64,000 nt of DNA from the NCBI GenBank assembly GCA_905250025.1, contig CAJNOJ010000335.1, positions 39,354 through 103,353 of the forward strand, read 5' to 3'. Origin of the DNA: Adineta ricciae (taxonomy: Eukaryota; Rotifera; Eurotatoria; Adinetida; Adinetidae). Shown here one piece after another: positions 49,488-61,249 of the stretch (the stretch's first letter is position 1; every line of letters begins with the position of its first letter). The notes beneath the pieces were generated by a model. It saw nothing but the letters and a program-made list of their open reading frames with translations, was not told the origin of the DNA and ran no database searches. The translations under genes were made by a program, and so were the position numbers.

Positions 49488-50586
49488 TGTTTGAATTAGT
49501 TTTCAGGAGAAATAACGACAAAAAATCAGCTTTTTATATATGAAAAGATTTGTCAGTGCATAGTTGAGATTTTCTATGCGGAATTTAAATGCCTCGATTT
49601 GAGAAAAGAAATAAAAAGCAAGACAAGATAATGGAACTATTTCGTATTGGTTAAAGATTCATGCAATCAGAAATGCCATGTCAATGTCATCGTGTTAGAA
49701 ACCGTTGTATACGTTGCCATGACAGCTGTATTAAAAATGGTGGATAAGTTTTTTTTTGTTGTTGATTTTATATCGAAATGAATTCCATGTAAGTTCTATC
49801 GAAGTACAAAGATTACAAGAGGTGAAGTTTTTAGGTCTGGACCTATCCTTGAGGGCGAGAAAAGAGAGACAATGTGCACGATTCTATCGAAAAAGTGAAG
49901 CAGAAAGGCTTTCTGTTCGGTTTGTCTTTCCATTTTGAGTTTGTTCTCGGTTTCTACTTTTATCTAAAATGAATGATTCCATTGTAAATGTCAGCAAGAC
50001 TGAGTAAGTTTCATGGGCTATGAAAAGAAAATGCACTAACGGTCTAAGCAGAGGAGATTACTACTCAATAGTTGATTTTGTTTTTTTAGTCTTGCATAAA
50101 AGACGGATCTTCCTGATTAGAATAGCTGTTATGTGTCGAGCAGAACGTAAGGTGAAAGGTATCTTTAGATTTGGAAAGAAGCTTTCATGCAAGTATGATA
50201 TATTCATGATTGATGAGTGTCATGCGATATAAGATCTTTTAAGCTTCAGCTTAATTCAAGTCGGATCAGTCGAAATGTGACGTAAATCATTCACCCGTTC
50301 ATCAGGAAAGAAAAGATTCGTCTACTATTTACTCGAAAACGGCAATATTGACAATATCGTAGCACAGATACTTTTCTCGGAAAGTTTTCTTTCATCTATC
50401 TCGGTCAATATTTGATGAAAATAACATTTCCATTGTCAACATCACGATCTCTACTCGAAAAGCAAAGTTCTATAGAAATGCGCATGTTTCAACAAGTCCG
50501 CTATTTGAACAATCTATTGGAATGATTTTTATATTTCTAGATATCAAAAAAACTTCTGACGTGGGAGCTTAGAACAGTATTTCTAG
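49488..50586. promoter_or_regulatory. Divergent intergenic region, S6 kinase and STPG2
   Basis: A gap of 1.1 kb between head-to-head genes. Short open frames here (for example 49756-49938, 50020-50232) lack family resemblance and intron logic. No TATA box is obvious. Confidence 0.4.
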
Positions 50587-53500
50587 ATGTATGATCGAGC
50601 ATCACGTAGTTTCAATCAAACAACAGGATGCACTTTAGATCATGTCGGACCCGGCACATACGATCACCAGAGGAAGCGAATTCAAGACGGTAGAAATAAT
50701 CTAATTAACCTAATTCTGCCTCGACAAGAACCTACTTTCTTTTCCAGAAGGCTACGCTCCCTTTCTATCGCTGGCGAATCGTGGACAAATATTCTCGAAC
50801 GATGAAAACCCTGGACCTGGCCACTATGACCTCCGTAATGCTCATGTTTCCAACGTTAAAGTAAGTTTTTCTTTCGAGAGAAATCACTTGATGACAATTT
50901 GCGAAGGAAGAGAGCATAGATAAGATATTTTCCTTTTTTTTTTCATTGGCATGAGAATGAGTGTTCTTTTTCTTCTTTGAAGTACGTGTCTAAAAAAGCT
51001 TTTAGTATCATCAACTATCATAGGTAGATTGAACGACGTAGGAGTACACTTGAGAAAATATCGATTTCAATGAATTTTCGTATTTCTTCTTTTTCTTTTA
51101 TTGGGAGACGAAAAAAAAAGAAGATATTTTTGATTATTCAAAGTTGCATAAACGTTCAACGGATTGCGCTCGAACTTTTGCACGCTTGTGTTCATTAACA
51201 TGCGGTTGAAGATCGTTGAGCAGTTCATCTGTAATTGCATACGTGAGAGCAGCACAATCGAGAAATGGTAAAAATGAATCAGCGGATTCGTACAGATTCA
51301 AATATTTCTCAGTAAATCTTTCTAATTCATCGTGTTCTTCTTGTGTCCATTGAGAATAATCCTTATTCATGAACTTCTGAAGAAATAAGCGTTTATCGAC
51401 GTCCGTGACATGTTCACTTTCGAGGAACATGGTTTTCAAAAATGGCAAATTCCATTCGATTCTGTACGCAGGATCTTGATTCGGTGTATGAACAACGGTA
51501 AAAAATAATTTCAGTGGATTAATGCGACGTATGACACTGGCTTTCGGTTTGAGAAATGTTGCAAGTGATGGCGTGACGGACTCGTGGCGACGAAATGGAT
51601 GTGCTTGAACACATGAATTAGAAAAGACGAATACGAAGAGAAGAATAACCACTGATGTGTGCATGATAATGAATGAAATATTAGGAGTAACTAACCGGAT
51701 GTCTGTCGGTATTTGTTTGTGTATATGTGTCGATAGCACTCGCAAGTGAGAATGTGTGAAAAGAGAATGAATAGAAGTCGTTCTTCAAACTTCTCTAGTA
51801 AGAAAGAGCGTAAAAAAGGACATACAAAAACGAGAGAAATGAGAGAAAGTGTTGAGCTTGCTTTTATACACTTGAAAAAGAAAGAAGATTCGACGTAAAT
51901 TATTATTCGATAAAATATTTTCTTCTGACGACGTCACATCCTATAAGGATGTTGTTTCCCAAGTTTGTCAAGACGATAATGTGATTCAGTAGATAATAAT
52001 TAAGTGAAGTATTTCATCATCATTATCATCATCATCATCGAGATGTACGTCACTGAAATTCTCACGGAAAGTTCTCGCACAATTTGCAGAATAACCCATG
52101 ATTTTCTCTATTGATTGAATAAAAACAAGACAGGTTTTTTTCTATCTGTTTTCTTTATCTTCAGTCAGATTACAATTCGTCGAAATATTTCAATTGGTAA
52201 TCAAATAAATTACTATTGATTCTAGCTCCTTCTTGCTATAGCTTTAATGATGATTTTTCTGATTACGAATAACATTAGCATGACTTCATTTTCCCACGCA
52301 ATTTTTGTCCTTTCAGGGAGGAAGTACACTTGCCAATCGAGCTAGTCGATTCAGCTCGAAACTAACCGAAGATACACCAGGTATGGAAAAGGTCTTTCAC
52401 TAAATGCGAGTTTCCACTCGAATATTTTAGGACCGGGCACATACGAGCTTCGCAAAAGTCAATCCGCTCGCACAACTGCCGCAGATATTAATAAAGTAAC
52501 AAACTACTACCAATAATTGGATTTGACCTTTAGAGAGTATATTTTTGTATACTGTAGCAGCCACGGCAAAATTTAGTGAAATATAATCGCAAGTCTCTTC
52601 CACCTTCAATTCCCGATCCGAAATTTGCCTACGGTTTCGAAGAAGATAACACTGGTATCTTAGTTCCACAGAAACCTCCGACAAGAGATGGTTCCCTTGG
52701 ACCAGCTTTTTACAATCCACCACCAAATGTTCGTTGGTTTTTCGAATTTAACTTAATTGAGAAATGTTTCTTTCGTTTGTATCAAACAGGTTGAAGTTGA
52801 CGCAACAAAACTCTATCATGGTGTTCATTTTGGTAAATACTCAAGTAAACGTACAGATTTTGCAGGCAAGACTGGTCCTGGTCCTGGTGAATACGATCCA
52901 AGCGATCCGGTTAAACTCGAAGTGCATCATATGAATATGAGAGCAGTCGATCGTCGACCAGAGTTGCAAGTGGCACGGTATCCTGAAAACATCCTTAAAG
53001 TAGCCAATAAAGAAGTCTGTATTCTTTTCGTATAAGAAGACGGATCGATTCTATATACTGGCCTTATTCCTTCTGTAGAGTGTCCCGGGACCTGGTCAAT
53101 ACTCGATTCGACGTGATTTAGATCCTGAGCAAGCAAAAGGAGATATCATTGGTTTAGAATTTGAACGACCACCATTTGGTTCACAAAGTAAAGTAAGAGT
53201 GTCTTGTAGAAACATCGTTTTTTTGAACGCTAGCTGACTTTTCGCTCTTTTCTTAGCGATTTGATAGTGTAAATTCGGATGTTCCTGGCCCGGCGGCGTA
53301 CACTGATAAATACATGTCTGCATTTAATACTTCCCAATCGAAACCTTCCAGTTTAAAACGAAACCCTTTCAACCAAACGTCAGCCAGATTCGTGAGTATC
53401 GACTACAAAGCAAGAAGTGCTCCCGGACCTGGCCAATATCGCATTCCTGGGTTTGCTGATGAAAACCTACGAAAAGCAGTCGTGGAAAACGGTAAAAAGC

Positions 53501-54269
53501 CACCCTTCAATGTCGCCTCTGTACGAGGATTGAATATGGCACGGAAAGATGAATACAATGCACCAGGTAAGCCATCTATTTTATATCACACCAATACACT
53601 TCTTGTTGTCTAGGTCCAAGCAGTTATGATATTAAAACAACGCCATTTAAATCCAAAATTGAGCATCCTACTGCTAATTTTTCGTCGACAACCACACGAG
53701 AACTTATTGTTGAAGTAAATAGTTCTTTCTAACTAAGATAGCAATCTATAGTTGATTCGCTTTCAAGGACATTCCCGGCCCAACAGCATACGATGTTTCA
53801 CGCGCCTATCATGCACTCACATCGTCTCATAAGCAAGGACCACGATCTAAGAATGCTCGCAAACGTCATGGCCAATTTCTAAGCGCAGCCAAACGCACAT
53901 TTGCTGGCGATACCGCAAATGACACACCTGGCCCAGGTGCATATGACGGATATACCACTGAACATCCGCGGGGTGTTGCACCACCACGTGACAGTCGTTT
54001 TCGTTACGAAAATTCAAGAGCACCAGGTCCTGCCGATTATGAAGTAAGACAAAAGCAACTGTGCGCTATTGAAACTCATATCTTGTTCTCTATAGTTATC
54101 ACCACTTCTTCAAGATACGGTTCTTCGTGGTACGTTTAATACAACATTAAACAATCCTGTCCTGGCTAAATTACAAAGTCGTGCCTTACGTGAAGAGAAA
54201 TTATCGACTACCAAGACGAAACCTATTGATAATATGGATGATCTCAAAGAAGTAGCTGTTCACACTTAA
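50587..54269 (+). CDS. STPG2: Sperm-tail PG-rich repeat protein 2 orthologue
   Basis: Likely ciliary/axonemal protein of the SHIPPO-repeat group. Eleven exons join in frame: 50587-50689, 50748-50860, 52317-52380, 52431-52495, 52558-52728, 52790-53014, 53079-53192, 53257-53566, 53614-53714, 53768-54043 and 54096-54269, giving 571 aa. The start MYDRASRSF matches the conserved STPG2 N-terminus (MYDRAPR, from memory), followed by APFLSL. About twelve PG-rich repeats are visible: VGPGTY, PGPGHY, PGPGTY, LGPAFY, PGPGEY, PGPGQY, PGPAAY, PGPGQY, PGPSSY, PGPTAY, PGPGAY and PGPADY. Intron 2 (50861-52316, 1456 bp) is about 25 times the usual length because it contains another gene on the minus strand. 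A polyA signal is at 54314. Confidence 0.92.
51134..51664 (-). CDS. Small secreted protein nested in STPG2 intron 2
   Basis: Single-exon frame of 176 aa from ATG 51664. The signal peptide is clear (MHTSVVILLFVFVFSNSC, cut near AHP). The mature part is basic then acidic and helical, with DYSQWTQEEHDELERF and a conserved-looking FLPFLDCAAL; two Cys lie near the end (FLDC, RLCNFE). It has no membrane segment after the signal. An in-frame upstream ATG at 51745 would bury the signal 27 residues in, so 51664 is chosen. A TATA box lies about 200 bp upstream. The family is unknown to me. Confidence 0.8.
   Translation of the reverse strand: MHTSVVILLFVFVFSNSCVQAHPFRRHESVTPSLATFLKPKASVIRRINPLKLFFTVVHTPNQDPAYRIEWNLPFLKTMFLESEHVTDVDKRLFLQKFMNKDYSQWTQEEHDELERFTEKYLNLYESADSFLPFLDCAALTYAITDELLNDLQPHVNEHKRAKVRAQSVERLCNFE
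51861..51868 (-). promoter_or_regulatory. TATA box of the nested secreted-protein gene
   Basis: TATAAAAG on the minus strand, about 200 bp upstream of the ATG at 51664. The distance allows a normal 5' UTR. It is the clearest TATA box noticed in the window. Confidence 0.5.
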
Positions 54270-54711
54270 ACCTAGAATTTCACTCGTTTTATTTTCTTTT
54301 TGTGTAAACATTGAATAAATGACGACAGATAATCTCGTGTTCCGCTCAATATCATGCATTGAAGAACGGTAGAATTCATCAATTTGAAAGAAAATAAAAT
54401 ATCAATATTCTCATTAATGCGTCATTCTTTTTTTATTTATTTGTATAGCGTATGTTTTTGTCAAGACGAATAGATTCACACATAAACATTGATGTATTAC
54501 ACGACTGAATGTAAAATACATAACTAAACGTGAACATAATCGAATTAGGCAAAAAAACAAGGAAAAACCAAAAGTCGTTGATCAGAACTAATGACTATAT
54601 GTTCGATTTTCTTTTTATCATGGCAATAAAATAGACAAAAGGAAAATTCATCTGACTGGATTTGTTTCGCTTGAAGAAGAAGGACAAACAAAGCAGAGAA
54701 ATATGCATAGT
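54270..54711. other. Convergent 3' region, no gene seen
   Basis: About 440 bp of AT-rich DNA between STPG2 (+) and the orphan gene (-). Only the STPG2 polyA signal (54314) is recognisable. Confidence 0.5.
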
Positions 54712-55128
54712 TTAATTAAGCCATTCCGATGGTGGTGGCGGTAAATTCGAGCATGGCGGTGGCAATGAACATTTACCATTTGGTCCCGGAGAGTAGACAT
54801 CTGGTACACAGAAGGACAATACAGGCGAAGGATCTAAGCAAATCTTCCTTGATGTATTCTGCCGAGAAAAAAAAAGAAAGTTTAGTTTACCTTTTCTGTT
54901 CTTTTGAAAACTACTCGGCGATCGATATACCGGCAAGACACCTTTTGTTCGATGATGATTATCATGATGTTGATGATTACTATTATTCTCGTAGAGTTTC
55001 GATGACCAGAAAATGTACTGTTTAGTTTTAATTATTTGTCGATTATTGTAGATCGACTTCGGTTGGTATTGTGCTTGCCGGGTGTAAGCCATGGTTTCAT
55101 AACATGCATCACGATGTCCGGAATACAT
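54712..55128 (-). CDS. Uncharacterised Pro/Asn/His-rich protein
   Basis: An open frame of 138 aa from ATG 55128. The N-terminal part is Tyr/Gln/Asn-rich, the middle is His/Asn-rich (NSNHQHHDNHH) and the end is Cys/Pro-rich (KICLDPSPVLSFC, SLPPPCSNLPPPPSEW). A strong acceptor (pyrimidine tract then GGCAG) before 54858 suggests an in-frame intron; donors at 54929 (72 nt) or 54890 (33 nt) both keep frame, so the exact protein is unsettled. It sits only about 160 bp beyond the exportin-7 stop, on the same strand. I do not recognise the family. Confidence 0.5.
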   Translation of the reverse strand: MYSGHRDACYETMAYTRQAQYQPKSIYNNRQIIKTKQYIFWSSKLYENNSNHQHHDNHHRTKGVLPVYRSPSSFQKNRKGKLNFLFFSRQNTSRKICLDPSPVLSFCVPDVYSPGPNGKCSLPPPCSNLPPPPSEWLN

Positions 55129-55287
55129 CTTGAAAATGACAACAACAAATACATATGTATATATAATAAAAAAAAAGAAGATTGTAAAATACAGTTAATA
55201 ATTTGTGTTCAATTTCTCGTCTAGGATGCTAAATGTTTAAAAAAATAGTTATATGAACAAAAGAAAAAAATCCAAAAAAAAAATTCA

Positions 55288-58200
55288 TCACAGGGTCATC
55301 AACTCTTCAACAGGTGCCGCCGCTGAAGACGACGACGACGGTATCAAATTTGAAATGGTTATTGTAACTGGAACATTGGAATTAACTGATGATGAAGATA
55401 ACACAGATGTGGCGCCTAAATCCGCATTGGTTGTTGTAATTGAATCTTGAATATCACTTCGAAACTGCGTCACATTTTGAGTGAAGTTCTCCTTATTCGT
55501 TTCGGTTAATGTACGGTCAATACCAGTCATTAAATTGTCCAATGCTGTTGATAGAATCGCTTGTTTCGCTTGGGTATGTCCGTATAACAATTGTTGTTTG
55601 ATTTCAGTGAAAAATTTGTTTTCATTCAAGAGAATAAGACCAAGAAGAGGCTTGGAAATAGTATAAATATTTCTAAACACACAAGGAAATGCGGATCAAC
55701 AAACTGGAGAAATCTTGCTCGACTTACTTGCATTCAGCGTATATGATTCCGTTCATTAAATTTACAAGTATCTGTCGAAATAGGCCTTCGTATTCACGAA
55801 CATTCGCCATCAGATTCGTCGATGCCGTGTTCTTCTTGACTGAACGAAAAACATACGATAAAAATGTATCCAAATACACACAGCAAGAGTTTTGTATTGT
55901 TTGCTCATGTGAAACAAATCCTTCGCTGATGGTTTCCAACACGTAACCAAATAGTGGGATAGATAGATTTGCGAGGAAATCGATTTTGATGATAGATAAA
56001 CTTTCGATCAAGGAAAAATAGGCGTTAGTGAGTTTAGGATAGGAGAATAAATCCGTTTTCTTAACCGATGTCAATAGCGCTATGAATACTTGTAAACAAT
56101 TGTCAAAACATGGATCAGAATAGAGTTGAAATACACCAAAATTCACATAGTTACCTAAGGAAAGGAAACAGACATCTTTTTCTTTGAATCGATCCTAGGA
56201 AACTTACCAACTAAGCACGTTTGAATAATCTTTAAGCACGTTGTAATGGGTTTCAGCTTTGATTTGTAATATAAAGTTGCATCGGTTTCCGGCACGGTTG
56301 TATTCACATGTATAAGTGTTTTTGTTTGAAATATATAGAGTAAGTTCGATGTTTCACGAAATAACAGATAGGCACTTGCTTTTGTCGGATCGAATACTAG
56401 ACGATCTTGTCGGTTCGCTGATAATTCATGGAAAAATTTTAACAGTGGATTGTACACTTCGAGGCGATCGCAGAAAACATAGAGAGCTTTGAGAAATAAG
56501 GGTAAATACGCGGGATACAGCCAATCGAAAAATGAATTGTAAGCTTGTTTGGAAAGTAGAGAACTACATAGACCACGCAAATCACGAGTAATACCGATGA
56601 CAAGTGATTGAACTTCGTCTAGAGGCGCCAAGGTCGGACTGAAAAAGAAAAAAAAGTTTTATTTTGAAAGAAAGTTTGTAGAAGGTGATTTCGTACTTGA
56701 ATTGATTCAATGCAGCAAATTGTCCAGGATTAATCAGAGAAAAATCAGGAAATTCTTTGAATATCTGCACTAATTTTGCATATTGAGCTGTGAATGGAAT
56801 CATGAATGCTTCGGCACGATCGTCATCATCGTCATCGTAACGAAAATCGTGCATCAACATTCGGCCAATAGCGGTGTAGAATGTCGTTCGCAAACGTGAC
56901 CAACTGCTGGCAGTAATTGTACTATTATGTGATCGTTTGCTTGTAAAGATTGGATGAAGAAATGGAAATAATTCTTGTGTGTGATTATTGATGAAATATT
57001 GTATTGGATCGAGTTTCACTAATTTACGTACACTTTGATATCCATGAGTCAATTCACTGAAACATCCAACAGTTCGTTCGATTAATTTATCTGATATAAC
57101 TGAATATTGTAGATTAGTGAAGAGTTTTTTTACAAATATACATAACAATTGTTCTTCATCGGCAATACCTGAATAGAAGACATATGAATTTATCGAAATA
57201 CTATAGCTAATGATGTCGAAAGCTTACCGAGATGTTTGAAAAGTACTTGATAGATCTTATCCGATCTTCCATGATCACCAACGTATTGTTTACGAAATTG
57301 ATCGAAAAAGAAGAGGATAGCTAGTTCTAACCTTTCGGAATAAGGTGTGGAATCAATTTTATCTGTCGCTGTTGTTGTTATGGCTGTATTGATCGGCTTT
57401 AGATTACTTTCTTGCGAAGTTTTTTGTTGAATGTATGTCATCAATTGTAAAACACGTACAACGAGTTCACCATCGAATAAATCTTGATCATCATTTGACA
57501 TCGATAAGGATGATAGGGTGATTCCACGTGCACCAAGAACACAACCGAGGACATAAATCAAAAAAGTAAATCGTCGTTCGACTGTTTCGGAATTTGCGGC
57601 CTAAACAAAAACGAAAGCATTTCAAATGACAAACTCCTCAGTTCCATTTACTTGTTGGTACTGTTGAGCGATGTCGTCGAAACAGTTGCAAAGGAGAACA
57701 CATGTTTTATTATAATCTAATCTCGACATAATACTTATCATATCCAATTGTTGCTGCAAGATTGTTTGATCATTATCAAATAATTCCGTATAGAGTGTAT
57801 CATCTGTATTCAGTGCATCTAAGCGTGATTGAATATAATAGGCAACGATCTGCGGAACATAAATGTCGAGTAAATGTAAGGTCGATGATTCATCGGAATC
57901 CGATAGTTTTGATATATGCGAAAGGAATGCCACTATTTTCGACCAGAATGATAGAATGTAATGAAGTGTATTGGGAGATAAATGATATTGCCGGTGATGA
58001 TGAACACTTAGGAGATGATCGATGGTGAAACGAAATAATCGTTCCATGAAAAGTTGATAATTGTCGATGCGAACTAGTTCGTGTAATTGGGCATTGGATT
58101 TTAATCGAGCGATCAAGCGGCAAAATTCATGGAGAGACTTTTCATCGGCAAGAAGTCCACCAGGCTGTTCGAGAATGGAACGAATACCTAAAAGTCAAAC

Positions 58201-59305
58201 ATTCGACCTTAAGATATTCTATCAAATTCGTCTCTTTACCCAAAGTGAGTAAATTCAATACAATTAGGCGTTCATTGGTGTTCAACAACGATCGTCGTAC
58301 GCTTGACAATTGGACAAGACATGATATCGCGATGGGTACGAGTGTCGTATTCGAGAACAGAAAGTAATACGAAAAATATAATTGATAAAAACTTCGATCG
58401 ATTATATGATCATGCCAGGAGATCGGAACTTGCAAAGTTAAGTGTTCATCAGATATATCAACGTCCTGCACGCTCGAGCCAGTTCCTAAAAATAAATGAA
58501 TTTTAAAGCAAAAAAAGGTATCTTCTAATGTGTATTTACCGAGAAAATCGTATGTCAAACAAGTCAACGCTAATGAAAGTAGTTTTTCCACCACTACGTA
58601 ATAATTTGGTTGTAACTGGACGGTATGGATTGCTTTTGGATAATCGTCGAATTCAATCGACAGACCTAATGCTTTCTTTTGATTACTAATTACATCACGT
58701 AGATATTGACAAGCGAATAGATAGATACCAATTAATTTCGTGTCTCGGAATGAAATACAAATCTTTCGATGTTTGGTGAACGCTCGTGCTGTTGTTTCTT
58801 CATCATTGGGAACGCTCATTTCTGTGAGAATAGCAATAAGAATCTGTAGAGCAATCGAGAAATGTGGTGGATCCATTTGAAATTTCAATAGATCATCTGT
58901 GAATGTTTGAAACGGATAAGTCTCGTTATTGACTGTCGGATTCATGTCAAACCAGAAATTCTTCGTTAAACGTGCATATAATTTCACTAATTCGGCCAGG
59001 ACAAATTGAGCTAGGGAACTGTTATGTTTGAACAAATAATCCAGAATATATGTGCGCAATTCATATCGTTCATTGAAAGGTATAACTGGTTGAGATGATA
59101 TCGAATTGAAATGCTTGATAAGTGTTGAAGCACCGAAAAATTGAGTATACGGAGTTAAAGCACGATCAAGTAGGACGCGACATTGTGCAAGACAGTTTGG
59201 TTCGTTGACAAATGCTTCCAAGCGTTGAGATGCAAGTCGCATTTGCTCATTATTGCCACTACTATAGAATTGACCACATAAATGTTCAATTTCCAGAGCA
59301 TCCAT
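55288..59305 (-). CDS. XPO7: Exportin-7 (RanBP16) orthologue
   Basis: Nuclear transport receptor of the importin-beta superfamily that, in the family, works with RanGTP on folded cargo. Eight exons join in frame: 59305-58540, 58485-58240, 58187-57652, 57600-57228, 57168-56697, 56638-56208, 56154-55728 and 55672-55288, giving 1211 aa (human about 1087). Similarity to XPO7 runs along the whole length: LARLKSN-type block (RLIARLKSNAQL), GELVVRVLQLM, LELAILFFFDQFRKQY, SVRKLVKLDPIQYF, RTTFYTAIGRMLM, ITRDLRGL, YVNFGVFQLYSD and KPLLGLILLNENKFF. The fold is all-helical HEAT repeats, so no catalytic site is expected. Extra length comes from insertions (for example VNNETYPFQ region) and a Ser/Thr/Ala-rich tail. 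Two other XPO-type genes (XPO4, RANBP17) are less close. Confidence 0.95.
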
Positions 59306-60008
59306 TTACGAACGACAAAAGTACGACAAGCAAGTGATTGACACAATTCTTTCCTTCTTCGATCGAAAACGAAAAAAAAGAGAAATGGTATTGGATCAAG
59401 TAAGATAATCTGTTTAACAGCCAATGGTAGTCGAAAAATGACTTTTGGAAAGGGGAAAAACAACTGTGTTTTGTTTGTTATAAATTCGTTTCGGAGAAAA
59501 TAAATTTACCGACAAAAACTTATTGGAGTCGGTTAAATCTCAAAAGTTACGAAAGATGTCGCTAGCAGATACACATACGAGCATTTCAACATGTGTAAAA
59601 GTAGTCTTTGAACAAAAAACTGTTAATTTCAATCATGAGATATTCAGGATGATGATTTTTCCTAATGAAATCATGTCCTGTTCATTCAGCAAGTTTGGAT
59701 AAACAAAGACTTGCAAATGACGCGTCGGTATGTGCTCGCAAGGGCACATTTTAACAATTTCCCTTTGCCTCCTTTTCAATAGAAACGCGCTCTTGAACGC
59801 ACGAGAACGTCGCTTTTCCATGTTTGTCTATCGGAGAAGAAACGAAGCGATAATGAAATGTTTTTTCCCATTAAGCATAGTATTTTACTCTAGGATTCTA
59901 TTTATATTAAAGAGAAAAAAAAGCGAATTTATCTAGGTTGTTTACGTCAATAATTAAAGTAAGTTAATGGGTCATCTAAAGGAAAAGAGAAAGCGTCGGT
60001 ATTAATCA
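59306..60008. other. Intergenic region upstream of exportin-7
   Basis: About 700 bp without a supported gene. It should carry the exportin-7 promoter and the 3' UTR of the cystatin gene. No TATA box or repeat stands out. Confidence 0.45.
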
Positions 60009-60550
60009 CTAATAACAAGAATAAATACCTTCAGTAAATACACATGTAGCAGTATTATGCTTAATTATTTCGTGCAAGGCATAGAAATCGCATTTATCTT
60101 GATTTTTATGACGATGGATGCGAATATGAATGTATAAATCATCTCCAATCGAAACTTTCAAGAAACAATTGATACCATAAGCGACTTCTTCTTCAGCATA
60201 TTTTGTTACTCTAAAAATACATTCATTCATCTTGTTCCGTCAATTGATAACATCATACTTCCAATTAGCGATGTGTTTTTCCCGATGTTCTTCAGTAAAC
60301 CGATGAACCCGATGCTCATGATGTTTTCTATAGAGCGCATCAATTGCGGGATAGATTATTTCCGGACGTTCACTAGTTAAATAAGAAGAACATACATATA
60401 GATCATATGAATGCTGGAGGAAGAAACCTTAGTTTTTGAATATCCGCTGTCGCATCCTAAAACGATAAATTCATTACTTGATCTTTTTCTTTTTGTTTCA
60501 AATAAACAAACTAGAATGGGACCCATGGAATTGTGCTGTTCATCCGACAT
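60009..60550 (-). CDS. Stefin-type cystatin (type 1 cysteine protease inhibitor-like)
   Basis: Intracellular inhibitor family of papain-like proteases (cystatin A/B). Four small exons join in frame: 60550-60512, 60456-60428, 60372-60259 and 60210-60009, giving 127 aa (stefins about 98). The N-terminus has GPILDATADIQKL, matching the stefin GG-(x)-ATxEIQ start. The core strand CFLKVSIGDDLYIHIRI matches YFIKVxxGDxxFxHLxV. No signal peptide is present, as expected for stefins. Where QVVAG should stand, the sequence reads EVAYG, so the inhibitory loop is not standard. A charged segment rich in His/Arg/Glu (KHHEHRVHRFTEEHREKH) replaces the usual helix, and the protein ends with three cysteines in the last about 30 residues. 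Confidence 0.8.
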
Positions 60551-61249
60551 TGTTATTGGCAAAGATGTCAAGCCCGAAATGTTTCTATTCTGTTCTATTC
60601 TTTTCTGAAACGAAGGCTACACGATTCTTCGACAAGCGCAGCCACAAAGAAAAAAAAGAGATCGAGCGAAGTGCAGCTGCCGATTAATACATTCGCTCCA
60701 AGAAAGTAACCATTCGGGTTTTCTCTTCTTCTCTCGTTGCCTTGGATTACACAACTTCTGTGTGAACTAGAATTTAATAATGGTAATCAGATGAAGCAAT
60801 TTAGAGGTTTTTCTCAGGCAATGTTGATGATACAAAGAGTTTCGCTAGACTTTCCATGAATATATATTTGATGATTGATGATTCCAGTCTTTTGTACCAA
60901 GAAGAATAGGCACCAGAAATCAAATGTATATGACCATATTGCATGTCAAGATTCAGATCAATGCATACATTACTTGTTTGTGTTCTTCAAGGAAAAAGTC
61001 GAATTATTCGATGAAGATAATGTGTGTATTGAATAGATAATCACAAATATGGATGAAACTCTCACGTGCTCTGCTTATTTTTGCTTCCGAGCAAGAAAAA
61101 AAGCGATAGGGAGTCAAAGTACCGCTTTCGCCACCTTTGATCATCACATGCACGGTGTTTTTGAGTATATCAAGTATTGTGACGCTAACTATCAGCCAAC
61201 CTTTTTCCAAAAGTCATACCATATTACGCGTTAACCATCATCGTAGTGT
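60551..61249. other. Intergenic region, no gene seen
   Basis: About 700 bp. Short open frames (for example 61004-61210, 61049-61234) are on opposite strands of the same DNA and show no family resemblance. It probably includes the cystatin promoter. Confidence 0.45.
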
